Position numbers and translations under genes: made by a program | The notes under the pieces: model-generated | Told to the model about the DNA's origin: nothing | Databases searched by the model: none | Seen by the model: the letters and a program-made list of their open reading frames with translations, nothing else | From: Telmatactis stephensoni | Taxonomy: Eukaryota > Cnidaria > Anthozoa > Actiniaria > Isophelliidae | Direction: 5' to 3' | Assembly (NCBI GenBank): GCA_029948255.1 | Contig: JALIZF010001792.1 | Location: 478,501 to 542,500, forward strand | DNA: 64,000 nt | Shown here: positions 12,369-32,441 of the stretch, piece by piece | Layout: the number at the start of each line of letters is the position of its first letter | Numbering within the stretch: position 1 is the stretch's first letter

Positions 12369-13650
12369 ACAAAGCCAGCCAATCTACAATCTAAGCCTTT
12401 TGACTGTAGTTCTGTGCCCTGCGTTTTAAATCCGTCAAGCTTTCGAAGAAGGTAAGGAAAGGAAATCCCTGCTCGAACATCAATTAGTCAGGATCTCATC
12501 ATCCAGACTGGTATTATAAGTGCTTTCTTGCTTTTGTCTCACAAAGTTGGTGTAACTTCCGCCGCGTTCTTAAAGTCGTGTGAATATTTTCATTGTAAGT
12601 TAAAGGGAATTTGCCAAAATATTTGACAAAATTAGAAGAAATTGCATATTAAAATTAAACCCATGAAACTCAAGAGAAAAACTGTTTAATCTTGACCTCG
12701 ATATGATCACAATCAACGGGAAATGTTCATATCATCAGATTCTTAAAGACAAACGCTCCCATCAATGTTCATATTCTTTTTTTCTTTTTTTCATTTCATT
12801 ACCAAACACGAATCAATGTGCTTGGGGTATCGAACAGCGTTCGTTCCAAGTGATATGTGTACAGTACACACATACCACGTTGCTAGCCACAGGAACCCCA
12901 GTACCTCAGTAGTTAGATCGTTTGACCGGTGCATAATATAACGGTTTCAAACCCAGTTTTTGATTTCTTTATCAATAATATCTATCTGAGTGACAATTCC
13001 AAACAAATATTGGATGTTGCTGGAAGCGTTTGTACAGGACTTTTAATCACTACTGTCTTTGTATATCAGGAAGTCCAATCCGCGCATGTCGCCTTCAGTT
13101 GATCAGTTAATGACACCTGGTAAAGACAAAATATATACTAGTGTCAATTGAGTTGAATTGTGAAACATAGTGAGGCCTTTTGATTGGTCAATCCCGTCAA
13201 ACGGTCATCGGTTGGTCGGTTTGTTATCCAATAATTTGTAGAAAACATATGAAACACAATAGGACACACGCACTATAGATGCAACTTTTCTGGTGAGTTT
13301 TTCTTTAACGTTGCAAGCAATTGTTGTAGATTTGGACACATGGTGCAACTCTGTTTCGCGCGCAATGTTACAGAGAAGGTTACAAGAAAAATTGCATCGT
13401 GTGAGAGCCACGGCTTATAGTGTTTCAAATTTCTAAGAAAATCGATAACCAACTGACCAACAGACAACCGTTTGAGGAGATATATATATATCGCAAAAGT
13501 TTGCAGGTTTAAGATCGAGTTCTACTCCTGCAACATTTTTTGCGACGCTGCGCGCACTATTGTATGGTTGGACACACGGCGGAGCTGTGGTGAGCACTAT
13601 GCTGAAGAAACATTTGCATCAGGTGTTCGGGCTTTAAGGCTTTCTTCTAT
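12369..13650. other. Intergenic region between convergent SDR paralogue 2 and the protease-D8C gene
   Basis: No gene is supported. The first part (about 12520-12685) resembles the 3' flank of paralogue 1. A weak tRNA-like remnant lies near 12900-12960 (box A-like AGTAGTTAGATCG; box B-like GGTTTCAAACCC). Nothing else is recognised. Confidence 0.5.
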
Positions 13651-21406
<7,756 letters not shown>

Positions 21407-21554
21407 TCAATGACAGTAATTCGTTCGAGAGATTGATTTGGTTTTCTCGTGCAATTTGGAATATATATTTGATATAACTCGTGAGATTTAAAAAAGTACA
21501 AATAAAGGTTTGTACAAATGTGAACTCTTTCAAATCACACTCGTTCAAACATAT

Positions 21555-21873
21555 TCCAAATTGCACGATTAAATAAATTAAGATAACTTTATTTAAGTGT
21601 CCAATGTCTTTCAGCGCTTGCGCACTAATTGGGGGCACTATCCACTCACACACACTACCACTACATTGACTGTTTTAAGCATACAACTCTCAGCTCACTA
21701 GTGCGTTTTTACTGAGGGAGAAAACCAGAGGACTCGGCGGAAAAACCCTTAAAGCATGGGAGAGAAAGAACTAACAAGCTCAAGGGACATGTGATGCCCC
21801 ATCCGGGAATCGAACCCGGGACTACAGAGGTGACAGACGGGCATTTTTAACGGCTTTGCCACCTTTGCTTCCC
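21555..21873 (-). mobile_element. tRNA-derived SINE, family 1, copy 1
   Basis: On the minus strand a tRNA-like head is visible, with a B box in GGGTTCGATTCCCGG, followed by a body containing TTTTTCCGCCGAGTCCTCTG and TTTTCTCCCTCAGTAAAAAC, then a tail with GCGCTGAAAGACATTGGACA. The same body occurs at about 25375-25600 and 43625-43890. Confidence 0.7.
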
Positions 21874-21997
21874 TACTTTAACTATAAACAAACGTATTTC
21901 TTTTTTAAATTAATACCATTTGAGAGCATTACGTGCATGGTGTTTCCACTGGAGCCCGACTGCTACGTACCTCGCAAATTTATTGTGTTGCTACTCA

Positions 21998-22187
21998 CAG
22001 GGGCGGATCCAGGAGGGTGACCCCCCCCCCCCCCCCCCCCCCCCAGCGCCATACGAGATGACGTCATCAGATTCCATTGTTAGGAGGCCGCCATCTTGGA
22101 TTTGCATGGGAGAGAACTCAAGAACGTCATCTCTCAAGAGGCCTATTTGCGACATTCCCAGTTTGAAAAATCCTGGATCCGCCCCTG
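21998..22187. mobile_element. Inverted-repeat element with hAT-like ends and a poly(C) tract
   Basis: Perfect 17-bp terminal inverted repeats CAGGGGCGGATCCAGGA and TCCTGGATCCGCCCCTG. CAGGGGCGGATCCA-type ends are typical of hAT-like non-autonomous elements. A clear 8-bp target duplication was not seen. A run of about 24 C lies near the left end (22021-22044). A decayed relative seems to lie at about 15665-15845. Confidence 0.7.
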
Positions 22188-22710
22188 ACCCACTACACAT
22201 CCCCTCAATAGTTGCTGTAATATGTTCATTATTTGTAACTAATCTATCTAGGTCTGCATTTTTATAATCCAGTTTCATTGTTCTTTGTATTTTCGATCAC
22301 TTTACTTTTATAATACGGTAGAGGTCTAGGTTGCAATTGGGACAAAAGTCTTGACCCTCAATTGCTTTAGATTTACGTGACTGTATGTAACTTCTATGTT
22401 TATAACTGTACTTAATTAATTAGTTTTGTGACTGTGATGTTTGTGGCCATGTGAATTAATTAAACTAAACTAAACTAAACTTAACTTAACTTAGCAGCTA
22501 ACTGAACTTAACTAAAAACAGAAAGTGCTAAACGTAAGCAATCATAAAAAAATTATTAGCGATCAATGATAAGTAACAACAAAGGTCTAGCTAGCTAAAT
22601 ATGGGGTGAAACCTAGATAACCCTTTAATCTCTTGCGGCTTTGTTGCCATTTTCACTTTATTGCCACATTTTAGTGCGGAGGCTGAATACCCAGACATGT
22701 GACATTCAGA

Positions 22711-22905
22711 GTCACGAAGGGAATGGCTCGGTAGACCACGTTTTGCTCAGACAGCTAAATATATCGATGCAAAAATGCCAAAACATTTAAACATTTTTGC
22801 AAAACGAGTCTGAGTCACGAAGGGAATGACTCGGTAGACCACGTTTTGCTCAGACAGCTAAATATATCCTGATGCGAAAATGCCAAAACATTAAAACATT
22901 TTTTT
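22711..22905. repeat. Tandem duplication, unit about 100 bp
   Basis: GAGTCACGAAGGGAATG + CTCGGTAGACCACGTTTTGC + TCAGACAGCTAAATATATC and the following AAAATGCCAAAACATT occur twice in direct order with a few mismatches. Confidence 0.85.
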
Positions 22906-23188
22906 CTGTGTATAATCAATGTATGTGTACCACAGTTATTACAGAGACTGCATCCGACTGAAATTTTTTTTCTGACGTGCAATATCGAAATATGTAGCGT
23001 AGAGTCAGTTATCCTTCTTTCATGCGTGATACCACAAGCGCCTCTGGCTCAACAACTGGAAGACTGGTCGGTTGTGGGATCACGAATCCGGCTACACTTG
23101 AAAGTAATACTTTCTTCTGTTTTATCGTTTCTTTTATCATATACTTTTCATTTATTCATTCATTCAAAAGCAGCTTATTCCGTCTCTT

Positions 23189-23189
<1 letters not shown>

Positions 23190-23242
<53 letters not shown>
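23190..23242. repeat. (CTGT)n microsatellite
   Basis: About 13 uninterrupted CTGT units, with shorter runs near 23279-23350. The translated Cys/Leu/Ser/Val ORFs here are artefacts. Confidence 0.95.
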
Positions 23243-23243
<1 letters not shown>

Positions 23244-24021
23244 GTTAGTCCGTCTGTCGCCCGTTTAATTACGCTAATCTGTCTGTCTGTCTATGTCTGT
23301 CTGTTGATCTATCTGTTACCCGTTCAAGTATGCTAATCTGTCTGTCTGTACAACAACAAGACAACACTTTATTGTACCCTCAGTCTTACTACTACACACA
23401 GAGGTATCTAAAAGAAAATGTTTAGGGGTACCAATTTCCAAAAATAACTTAAAAGCTAAAAATGCTTGGAAGTTGGATTACATTATGAAATTAATAATTG
23501 TTATTGGGTCGGAACTAATTTACATAAATACAACATTTGTTATTTATAAATACAATTAAATAATAATATTTTCAATTACACACAAAAATAAGAAAAAATG
23601 GAAAGAAAAAGAAAGAGCACAGGATCATCAGTCTTATTATCTTATAAACGTATATGTCTAATAATACTTCCAAATAATTTCATCTTTAATCTTTTTCTTA
23701 AACTGATTAAGAGATAGTGACTTAATTTAACTGTCTGTCTGACTGGGATACATAAAAGCAAAAGATAGAATTTATGTCCGATCAGTTGTTGTTTACAAAA
23801 GAGAGAAAGAAAGAGAAAGAGAGAGAGACTTTTGTTATAAATACTTATCTTAATAAATGAATATACCTTTATGAATTTCTAGAACATAATGAAATGAATG
23901 GATGCTTTCTTTATAGTGGAAGAGCATTTCAGTTATACAGCATACAGGTCTTCTTCCACTGCACCCTCACTGCATTCTTATACTCTATGTATACAACTTT
24001 CAGTTCATTAGTTCCTGTTTC

Positions 24022-24262
24022 AGGAGCAAGGATGGCACAGTTGGTTAGTGCGCGGCCTTCGGTGCGAGAGGTCCCGAGTTCGATCCCCAGTGACTTCACA
24101 TCCTTGTTTCAACTTCTTTCCTTTCCGTGTAGCTTTAATTAGCTTTAAATGCCCTTAAAACGGAGCACTGATGGAGAGAGGGGGTAGAGGGCGCACCTTC
24201 GAACGCTTGATACATGAGCCTCTGGCTCGGGAGACTGGGTGACCACTCCCCGCGATTTCGAA
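24022..24262 (+). mobile_element. tRNA-derived SINE, family 2, copy 1
   Basis: A tRNA-like head with A box (TGGCACAGTTGGTTAGTGCG) and B box (GAGTTCGATCCCC) is followed by a body with GAGGGGGTAGAGGGCGCACC-like sequence and CTCTGGCTCGGGAGA. An inverted copy lies at 34232-34454. The head is too divergent and the body too long for a functional tRNA gene. Confidence 0.8.
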
Positions 24263-24746
24263 GTAAAACATTAGCCTTAGCCTTTTTTGCTTTTTTTTTT
24301 TTTTGCCTTTTTAATTAAGGGCTTGTTTTTCTTTCATCATGAGTGTAAATTAGTTCTAAAAAATCCCCATCGACGAAGATCTAGGTGATCAACTATATTG
24401 CACTGCATTGCTTTACTTTGCTTTGCATTGCACTGCATTGTACTGAAGATGTGTTATCTTCAAGGAGTGGACCACACCCTCTAAGTAAACGGTGGCCACT
24501 CTGTCTTTCACTCAATAGATCGACTGCAAGGAATATCAATAAGAGGCTAATCTCAAGAGCTGCTCACCTTTGTGCTGCACCACAACCTGGGCTCTGGAAT
24601 TTGAAACAAGACAAAATAACACCTGTAAAGTTCGGAGGAAAGTTGGAGTCAGTCTATCACGTAGTTAACGTTCTGCAAGTCATTCACTTGGTTCAACTTG
24701 AAACCAGTTCAAGCGGGGGGGTTAACCAAGAGTAATACGCCTTAAC

Positions 24747-24975
24747 ATATATGACCACCTCTTTAAGAAGACCACCCTTTGTTATACAACTTTGTAATTA
24801 CAGTGGAACCTCCATGAGTGACCATCTCTATTAGACTATAAACAACCTCTATTAAATTAAATCATTTTGTAATAACAGCGGAACCTCGAAGAGCAACCAC
24901 CTATGTAAGATGACCACCCTCTATCAAACCACTTTGTGATGACACTGCAACCTCGCCGAGCGACCAGCTCTATAT
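24747..24975. repeat. Degenerate tandem repeat of about 70 bp
   Basis: Three decayed units share TGGAACCTCC-like, GACCACC-like and TTTGTAAT-like words in the same order. No coding potential. Confidence 0.6.
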
Positions 24976-25374
24976 ATAAAACCTCACTTTCTAAATGTTA
25001 GTTCCTCTTTGCAGTTGTTCGTAGAAATCATTCTTTGATTCTGTAGAAAATGAGCCTGTGGTCACAGATGACAGTGGAGTCGAATATACGAATTTACGGT
25101 CTGGTGGCCATCTTGGTCAGTACAATAAATATTAATATATCTTGAATCATTCTCGCACTGAATCATTCTCACTTCGCGTTGGTCTTTTTCAAAACCGATG
25201 AAATGAATTGAATTGAATTGAAATTATAAAAGAAACGAATAATTGATGGCATTTCTTTGTACAGCGCAATGAGGTTAAAATGCAGCAAAAAAATCAAATT
25301 AAATCTGTTTATTAATCTTCGGATTTCAGAGTAGCAAATACTGCTAATTCCTCCGAGACTAGTACTCATTCACA

Positions 25375-25600
25375 CTACATTCAATCAGTATACTCTACAT
25401 ACAACACTCAACTCACATCGGTTGATCTTTACTGAGGGAGGAAAAACCAGAGAACCCGCTGGAAAAAAAACCCTCGTTGCATAGTAAAGAACAACACATC
25501 AAACAAACTCATCTCACATATGATTCAGCGTCCGAGCCGGGACTCGAACCCAGACCATAGCGGTGGCTTAACCACTATGCCACCCATGCCACCCACAATT
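25375..25600 (-). mobile_element. tRNA-derived SINE, family 1, copy 2
   Basis: Minus-strand head with GGTGGCATAGTGGTTAAGCC (A box) and GGGTTCGAGTCCCGG (B box), then the family 1 body with CCTCCCTCAGTAAAGATC-like sequence. Same family as the copies at about 21555 and 43625. Confidence 0.75.
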
Positions 25601-25898
25601 AAAAAAGCAACTGACAGAAATATTTTTTCGAACTGCAAATATTTCCCCTCGTGACTGGATGGTGAGACGAAATACCGTTGAAAACTAGAATTTAAATTGC
25701 ATTCAATTAAATTTGCATGGTATATTTTGGTATAATTTGCAAAAATTATAACCTATCATAATCATAATCATCATTATAATTGATAATAATTGTCGATCAG
25801 TATATAGCAAAAAAAATGCAAGTGCAACGCTCTGTAGTCAGAGAGAATGATTACAAATTAACATACATGGTCTATAGTTGCAAGACAATTTAATTCCA

Positions 25899-26222
25899 TT
25901 ATTTGTCGTCGTGAAGTATTTGAATCCTTAAGCTCAATTCCTCGAGCATATTTCCTCCTTCCTTCTTTTCTTTAGATTGTCCTCTTTCTTCTTTTCCTTT
26001 TTTCCCCTTTACTGTATTTAATTTATTAGCTTTACCACACACGAAAAACCAAAATAGCAAAAATGGTCCAACAATTGTCATAGCTGTTGTTACCGCAACA
26101 GCTATGACAATTGCTTCAAGTTCATTTTTTTCCTCCCTTGCAATCAATAATGCATTCCTTTTTTTGTCCCCTTCCTTCCCTTGCATGAAAAATATTAAAG
26201 AACTTTTGTTTATAGACGACAA
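25899..26222 (-). CDS. Hypothetical small single-pass membrane protein (doubtful)
   Basis: Reading frame of 107 codons. It has a charged N-terminal half, one hydrophobic segment of about 25 residues (IVIAVAVTTAMTIVGPFLLF and onward), then a Lys/Glu-rich tail. The composition resembles a type I or III membrane protein end, and the frame could be a terminal exon. Against it: a nearly perfect 17-bp-arm hairpin (AATTGTCATAGCTGTTG / CAACAGCTATGACAATT, 26072-26111) lies inside the hydrophobic codons, and no family is recognised. It may be chance. Confidence 0.25.
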   Translation of the reverse strand: MSSINKSSLIFFMQGKEGDKKRNALLIAREEKNELEAIVIAVAVTTAMTIVGPFLLFWFFVCGKANKLNTVKGKKGKEERGQSKEKKEGGNMLEELSLRIQILHDDK

Positions 26223-27122
26223 GTGAAGAAATGTGTCGAATGTATGTAGTTAGCGACTGATTAGAGTCGTCAATTATTCCGACTGGAATATCATATCAAA
26301 AGAAACTTGTTCAAATTTTGCATTCGTTTGCTAACTTCAAGTTGAGGTACAATTCAAATCTAGTAACTTAAGTGCAGTAATTTTGCCCAGGTCTCGAAAT
26401 CCAAACGCCCACACAAATTACCGGCTTGGACAATTTCCACATGCTGAACTTAATAACGAATTTTTACCTAAAGAGATTTTGAAAAAAAGAAAACATGCGA
26501 CTGGACAACATTTTTGCAGATAATTCTATGCGGGAATATTTTTGTCTAGAACACTCACCAACACAGGGAGAAACATATAACTTGCCATCTCTCCACAGTG
26601 TTTAACATGACACGCCAGTAATGACTGAGAAGTCTTGCTCAGCTCACTTTGTTTTAAGAGTGTAAAAAAACATCACATTATTGGCTTCTAGTTCAAAAGA
26701 ATGGTATCAGGGCGTCACAATTTCATTGGAGGTATATCTTGGATTTTGATTGGTCGAGAGTGGTCTCCTGATGGGTGTTTTATTGATTGTGACGCTTCGT
26801 GGAAAGCAACGACAATTTTCAAATTACATTTCACGATCTTGTGGGAAACTAATTCATTTGTCTGACCTCGCCCGAAATACAGACATCGACACCACAATTA
26901 TAATAAGCCAACACAGGTTCCAAATAAAGACAAATAAGAACAAGAACAAGAAAAAAAATGCATTAATCGTTTCTTAAAGGGAAATTTGAATGTTTAAAAT
27001 CCGACAATGAGAACTTGACGGGGTTTCAAGTCCGCGCAATTAGTTCCAATCCGAGGTGCCGCTGAGGACTGGAACTTGAATCCCGTCAAGTCCAAATTGA
27101 AGACTTTGAATCGAACGACTCA

Positions 27123-27880
27123 ATTCAAATCCTCATTAATTATTCGGGAAGAATCCTTGTCCAGATAATTACCTGCATATTACAATATATACTATCAACC
27201 AATAGGTACGTATGAATGCTCATTATAAAATTTCCAAAAATTCGGTACAGGTCAACGAATTCGCTTGTGGTTTAGTAGTTAACGAAAAGGATAAGAGAGA
27301 TAGAATAGACTACAGGTTCGGGGTTCGAGTCTCGGTATGTTCATGAACAAATTTTAAATGATTTTTAATACATTAAAAGGTAAAGTTTGACAAATTATTA
27401 GATCTTAATATTTCTCAGTGAGTGACCAAAGTAAGCTAGTGTTGCATAGAAAAATAGGCAAAGTCAACGACTGCTAATCAACAATAGTGAACTTCAGATT
27501 TAATTGACAACGAGTACGAGATTGAGTACGAGTACAAGTTTTTAAATTGGCCTTGTGTGGGATGTTGATACTGAATCATAGCCAATTTTCCATTTCTTAC
27601 AATTAATGTTTCAATCTATGTACAGGACTACGGTTCAGTATCAACAACTCACGCAAGGCCAATTTAAAAACTCGTACTCGTACTCAATCTCGTACTCGTA
27701 GTCACATCTGAAGTTCACTATTGTTTCACTGTCCTTGGACTTGAAATTTGTTCAAGTCCGCCGGACACTTTCCAGTTACTGCTTGGGAGGATTTTCCCGG
27801 ATTTCAAGTATCGTCATGGCGTCAAAATCGGAGTATCTAATTGGCAGGCTACCCGTGAATAATTAATGAGGATTTGAAAT
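27123..27880. mobile_element. Inverted-repeat element containing a second inverted-repeat element
   Basis: Outer ends TTCAAATCCTCATTAATTAT and ATAATTAATGAGGATTTGAA are exact inverted copies. Inside, 27480-27725 is a second element with arms of about 90 bp (AACAATAGTGAACTTCAGAT and ATCTGAAGTTCACTATTGTT; also CGAGTACGAGATTGAGTACG against its inverse). It is nested and non-coding. A tRNA-like segment at about 27270-27345 (TTTAGTAGTTAACG, GGTTCGAGTCTCGG) also lies in it. Confidence 0.7.
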
Positions 27881-28074
27881 GGTTTTTTCAAAGCCAACAT
27901 AAGCATAAGCATAAAATTCACAGATTCAGCTCCGCGTATATTATATGTTGGAGTTTGTCCATTAGCGTGAGTCCAACAACTCTTGTGTCGTATTTTTAAA
28001 TTTGTGGCTCGCTTTACAAAAAACATTCAATTGAAACCTTCAATTTCCATTGTGATCCTTCAGCCCGGTGGGAG

Positions 28075-28597
28075 GGTGGGGGGGGGAACTCCGTTGTGAA
28101 GGATCGGGTATGCTCGTCGGAAATTTTAAAAAATACCCCTAAAAGATACCGGAAGTCTTTTAAGAAGGGCGTGGCTGGACGATTTTTAACCCCTAAGAGA
28201 TACCAGCGATAACAAGCTAATGAACATTATTATGATGAACATAAAATTGAACGGTCGACACGCTTTTGTTGGGTAAATTTCTTCCATTTGAGAAAAAGAT
28301 AATAAGCGATGGGCTCTTTTGATACCCTAAGAGAGACCAGAAAATGCTAAATCTCTCACTGACTTCAATTTTAACACCCTAAAAGATGAACATAAAATTG
28401 AACGGTCGACACGCTTTTGTTGGGTAAATTTCTTCCATTTGAGAACAAGATAATAAGCGATGGGCTCTTTTGATACCCTAAGAGAGACCAGAAAATGCTA
28501 AATCTCTCACTGACTTCAATTTTAACACCCTAAAAGATACCAAATCGATGATTTTACCCCTAAGAGATACGACGAGCACACCCGATCCTCCGGTTCT
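28075..28597. mobile_element. GATACC-rich inverted-repeat element, copy 2, with an internal 151-bp duplication
   Basis: The left end (GAAGGATCGGGTATGCTCGT) and right end (ACGAGCACACCCGATCCT) are inverted. Units 28234-28384 and 28385-28535 are direct tandem copies of 151 bp differing at a few positions, not present in copy 1 at 3334-3635. The CCCTAAAAGATACC words are as in the other copies. Confidence 0.75.
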
Positions 28598-29052
28598 TTC
28601 ATTAGCAATCAAATATCAACATAATCACCACACGCTCACAGAAGCAACTAAATTCTTGATGGAAGAAGTAAAACTGGAGAGCCTGGAGAAAAACTTAAAG
28701 CCTTGTTTACACTTAATTGCTAAGAAAGCCTGATTTACATTTAATCGCTAAGAATCTCTAAGACATGAGGTCGCTGGAAAGTGTTTCATACATATATGAT
28801 GGCTGCAGACACAGACACAGACATAGACGTAGCCATAGACATAGACATATACATTTCTTTATTTAGTACTGACATTGCATATGTTTTTTGCTACACGATA
28901 ATTATACAGATTTATAAGTACAAGTTCTCCACAATAACTCTGAGAGTCAACCTAGGTGGATAGCTAAGATATAGTCACATAAATTAGGTCATGCGTCTTA
29001 CTAGTTAGTAAAACATGAAACTGAACAGAAAAAGCAAAGCTTAAGACGAAGC

Positions 29053-29083
<31 letters not shown>

Positions 29084-29778
29084 AAGAAGAAGAAGAAGAA
29101 GAAGAAGAAGAAGAAGAAGAAGAAGAAGAAGAAGAAGAAGAAGAAGAAGAAGAAGAAGAAGAAGAAGAAGAAGAAGAAGAAGAAGAAGAAGAAGAAGAAG
29201 AAGAAGAAGAAGAAGAAGAAGAAGAAGAAGAAGAAGAAGAAGAAGAAGAAGAAGAAGAAGAAGAAGAAGAAGAAGAAGAAGAAGAAGAAGAAGAAGAAGA
29301 AGAAGAAGAAGAAGAAGAAGAAGAAGAAGAAGAAGAAGAAGAAGAAGAAGAAGAAGAAGAAGAAGAAGAAGAAGAAGAAGAAGAAGAAGAAGAAGAAGAA
29401 GAAGAAGAAGAAGAAGAAGAAGAAGAAGAAGAAGAAGAAGAAGAAGAAGAAGAAGAAGAAGAAGAAGAAGAAGAAGAAGAAGAAGAAGAAGAAGAAGAAG
29501 AAGAAGAAGAAGAAGAAGAAGAAGAAGAAGAAGAAGAAGAAGAAGAAGAAGAAGAAGAAGAAGAAGAAGAAGAAGAAGAAGAAGAAGAAGAAGAAGAAGA
29601 AGAAGAAGAAGAAGAAGAAGAAGAAGAAGAAGAAGAAGAAGAAGAAGAAGAAGAAGAAGAAGAAGAAGAAGAAGAAGAAGAAGAAGAAGAAGAAGAAGAA
29701 GAAGAAGAAGAAGAAGAAGAAGAAGAAGAAGAAGAAGAAGAAGAAGAAGAAGAAGAAGAAGAAGAAGAAGAAGAAGAG
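29053..29778. repeat. Long pure (AAG)n / (CTT)n triplet repeat
   Basis: About 241 uninterrupted AAG units (about 725 bp), ending at AAGAGCAACAACACC. Minus-strand frames read poly-Phe, poly-Ser or poly-Leu and are artefacts. The assembled length may not be the true one. Confidence 0.98.
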
Positions 29779-30992
29779 CAACAACACCAACAACAACAAC
29801 ACATGGGAAAAGTGGAACGACTAATAACTAACCGAATTTCATAATTTTATGATAAACAGGAGCCTATTACACTACTACTTGGTCTCTGCATTGGTATGGA
29901 TACAAAACATGTATGCAATTAAAATAAGATTGATTGATATCAGGTATAGTACGTTAATATAATAATTTGAAAGTGAATCATATTAAGCAAGATTCTAATA
30001 TTTTTGCTTTCCCTATATTTCTCTCTTGAGTTTTTCAAGGGTTTTCCACTCAAACATCGGCATATTTAATATTGAATTTCCCATAATTAGTAGTATTAAT
30101 CCTAACCTTCGGTAGAGAAAAAGATGATCGATATAGCTGCCATAGTTAATAGTTCTGAGTTTACGGCGATCGTTGTGATCATATGTTTACCAGGCTTTAA
30201 GGAGAAAATGACAAAAATATACCCAGCTAACATATGACTAGTTTCAAACCTGAAACACAGCAAGGTGTTGAGACAAGTGGTCAACCGCCGTACCACCCAT
30301 ATCAATCAGCTAGCGTTAACATATATGCCAGACAGGAAGTTTCTCCAGTCCCGAAAACACAAGATATCAGTTCTTATGCATATTTTTGATCATTTACAAC
30401 AGCTTGAGTTTTCACTTTATCCTTTGTTAAAACCTCAAAGTGTCCAGTTTCTAAATTTACAGTATGGTAACAGCAATTTAATGACAAGGGTGTTTGAATG
30501 TACAGTTCCAAAGTGATAATAATAATATCTGAAATAATAGCAAGGTATTATTTTGAAGAAACGTCCTGTCTGGCATAGCAGATGTGTTTTGGGAGAAAAA
30601 ACAACCGTCGATACCCGTGTTGACTAGTGAAATTTTGAGAGACTCTGACGTTTTGGGGTATCATTCACCATTGATCCTTATTGCTGTCAGAAAGGTTTAG
30701 CATAGAGGACGAGGACAAAGACGAGTAGTTTACGCTGATGCGAGGTTCTAATTTTACTAAATAAAAGTGATTAATAACCGAATAAATGGGTAACAAAAGT
30801 AATACATAGTCTCTGGACTCCTGAAAAAGCAGCGATAAGTTTTCATATAGTAGCATTTGACAAAAAAGGTAGGCGGGGGAAACATTAACCGAGTTGTCAT
30901 GCAGTCTGTAACTCTGTGGAAAAGTAGAAAATTAATACAAACCGCTTAACAATGACCAATGTTGAGACGAGAAATAAAGAACTGTATTCTGT

Positions 30993-31089
30993 GTTTGATC
31001 AAGACGCGTGATGTTGGGAGAACGTATAACACGAGAGAACACAGCTCTTGAGTGTTCTCCCAACCAACATCACATGTGTTTTGATCAAG
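30993..31089. mobile_element. Short inverted-repeat element
   Basis: TTTGATCAAGACGCGTGATG + TTGGGAGAAC at the left pairs with GTTCTCCCAACCAACATCAC + ATGTGTTTTGATCAAG at the right, enclosing about 30 bp. It is non-coding. Confidence 0.6.
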
Positions 31090-31609
31090 CTATCAATTAA
31101 AGAAAAACAGTTTTTTACTTCTTTTATAAAATAACAAGCGCACAAATTTACGAAAAATTCGAAAAAAATGACGTGAGTGTGTCTGATACTCTCGATCGTC
31201 TAACACGTTTTTGGCCAATCAGAGCGCGCTTAATAATTAATGTTATTATGGCTGCATAACCCTCACTTGATATTGATTTTCTTAATGGAAGAATTAACAG
31301 AATTCACAAATGCTTAGACCACAAAGGCGGTCCACTAAACAGTATGCTGTCGGGTAAATCAAATGTATGGTGAGAGACAAAAGGTATTTGGCGAAAGACA
31401 GTTGAAATTTGACAACTTGCGCAGCAAACTGCTGAAATTGTTGTTCAGTGAACTGATTGAATGACACTTATACAGAAAACTCTATCACTAGACAAAACCA
31501 CTAACACTTCTTTAGAAATACAATCGAAGTACGTCTGAGCAATAATTTCAGATCAATTTTTACACGAGGACGCTTCGCGCTGAGGTCCAAACCTTCACCA
31601 TTTTATCCC

Positions 31610-31760
31610 CCAGGGAAGGGGGGGGGATCACTGGGGTAAATTCATCGGATATTCCCGTCGGCGATTTTCAAAAATACCCCTAAAAGATACTAGATGTCTT
31701 TTAAACTTAAAGGGGGTGTTTGGACGGGTTTTAACCCCTAAGAGATACCACATAAAAACC
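31610..31760. mobile_element. GATACC-rich element, truncated copy 3
   Basis: It contains the left G-run, ACCCCTAAAAGATACTAG, GTCTTTTAA, TGGACGGGTTTTAACCCCTA and AGAGATACCA in the order seen in copies 1 and 2. The right half is missing. Confidence 0.6.
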
Positions 31761-32334
31761 ATCAAATGTTTGATACATAATTATCTTACAGCGTGTTGAT
31801 GGCGATATATAACCTCCCGATCACACGACTAGGGCAGAGCACTAACACTGTTAAGCTGTTAGCGCGGTTTTGAATCGGCGTTATTTTTCGATTGGCGGGG
31901 CAGATCACAAATATCGTAGGGACTTGGAAGGTGCAGTCTTGGAAATTTCATCATCATCACACTTTCACACAAATTTCATCATCATCACACTTTCACACAA
32001 ATTTATGAATTTGACATTCTTTTTCGCGTTTTTCTCCACTCAAATTCCGAGTATTTTTATAGGAAAACAGGAAATTTCACGAGGGGATGGAACATGCTTT
32101 TTGGATTACGCCCCATTTTGCATGCCAAGGTTAAGCTAAATTCAGACCTATAAATCTACCTTGGGGCATACACTGGATTTTGCGTGACCCGTGATCAAGA
32201 ATTTTTTTCTTATCATTATTTTTCGTGATTTTTTATTTTTCGTGATTTTGGAATTAATAAAAAACATTTCTCGTGATTTGTACAAAACCTTCTTTACACG
32301 ACGTGTGAAAAGCCAAAATAATCATTTGAGTTTC

Positions 32335-32408
32335 TTTCTTTTCTTTTCTTTTCTTTTCTTTTCTTTTCTTTTCTTTTCTTTTCTTTTCTTTTCTTTTCTT
32401 TTCTTTTC

Positions 32409-32431
<23 letters not shown>
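32335..32431. repeat. (TTTTC)n microsatellite
   Basis: About 18 TTTTC units followed by a T-run. Polypyrimidine on the plus strand. Confidence 0.95.

Positions 32432-32441
<10 letters not shown>

Noticed and set aside
24026..24090. Functional tRNA gene
   Set aside because: A and B boxes are present, but the sequence continues into a shared SINE body with another copy at 34232-34454, and the acceptor stem does not pair well.
25500..25600. Functional tRNA gene on the minus strand
   Set aside because: Same reasoning: it is the head of SINE family 1, with related copies at about 21555-21873 and 43625-43890.
29041..29804. Minus-strand ORFs of about 250 codons (poly-Phe, poly-Ser)
   Set aside because: They are translations of the pure GAA/TTC repeat with no other content.
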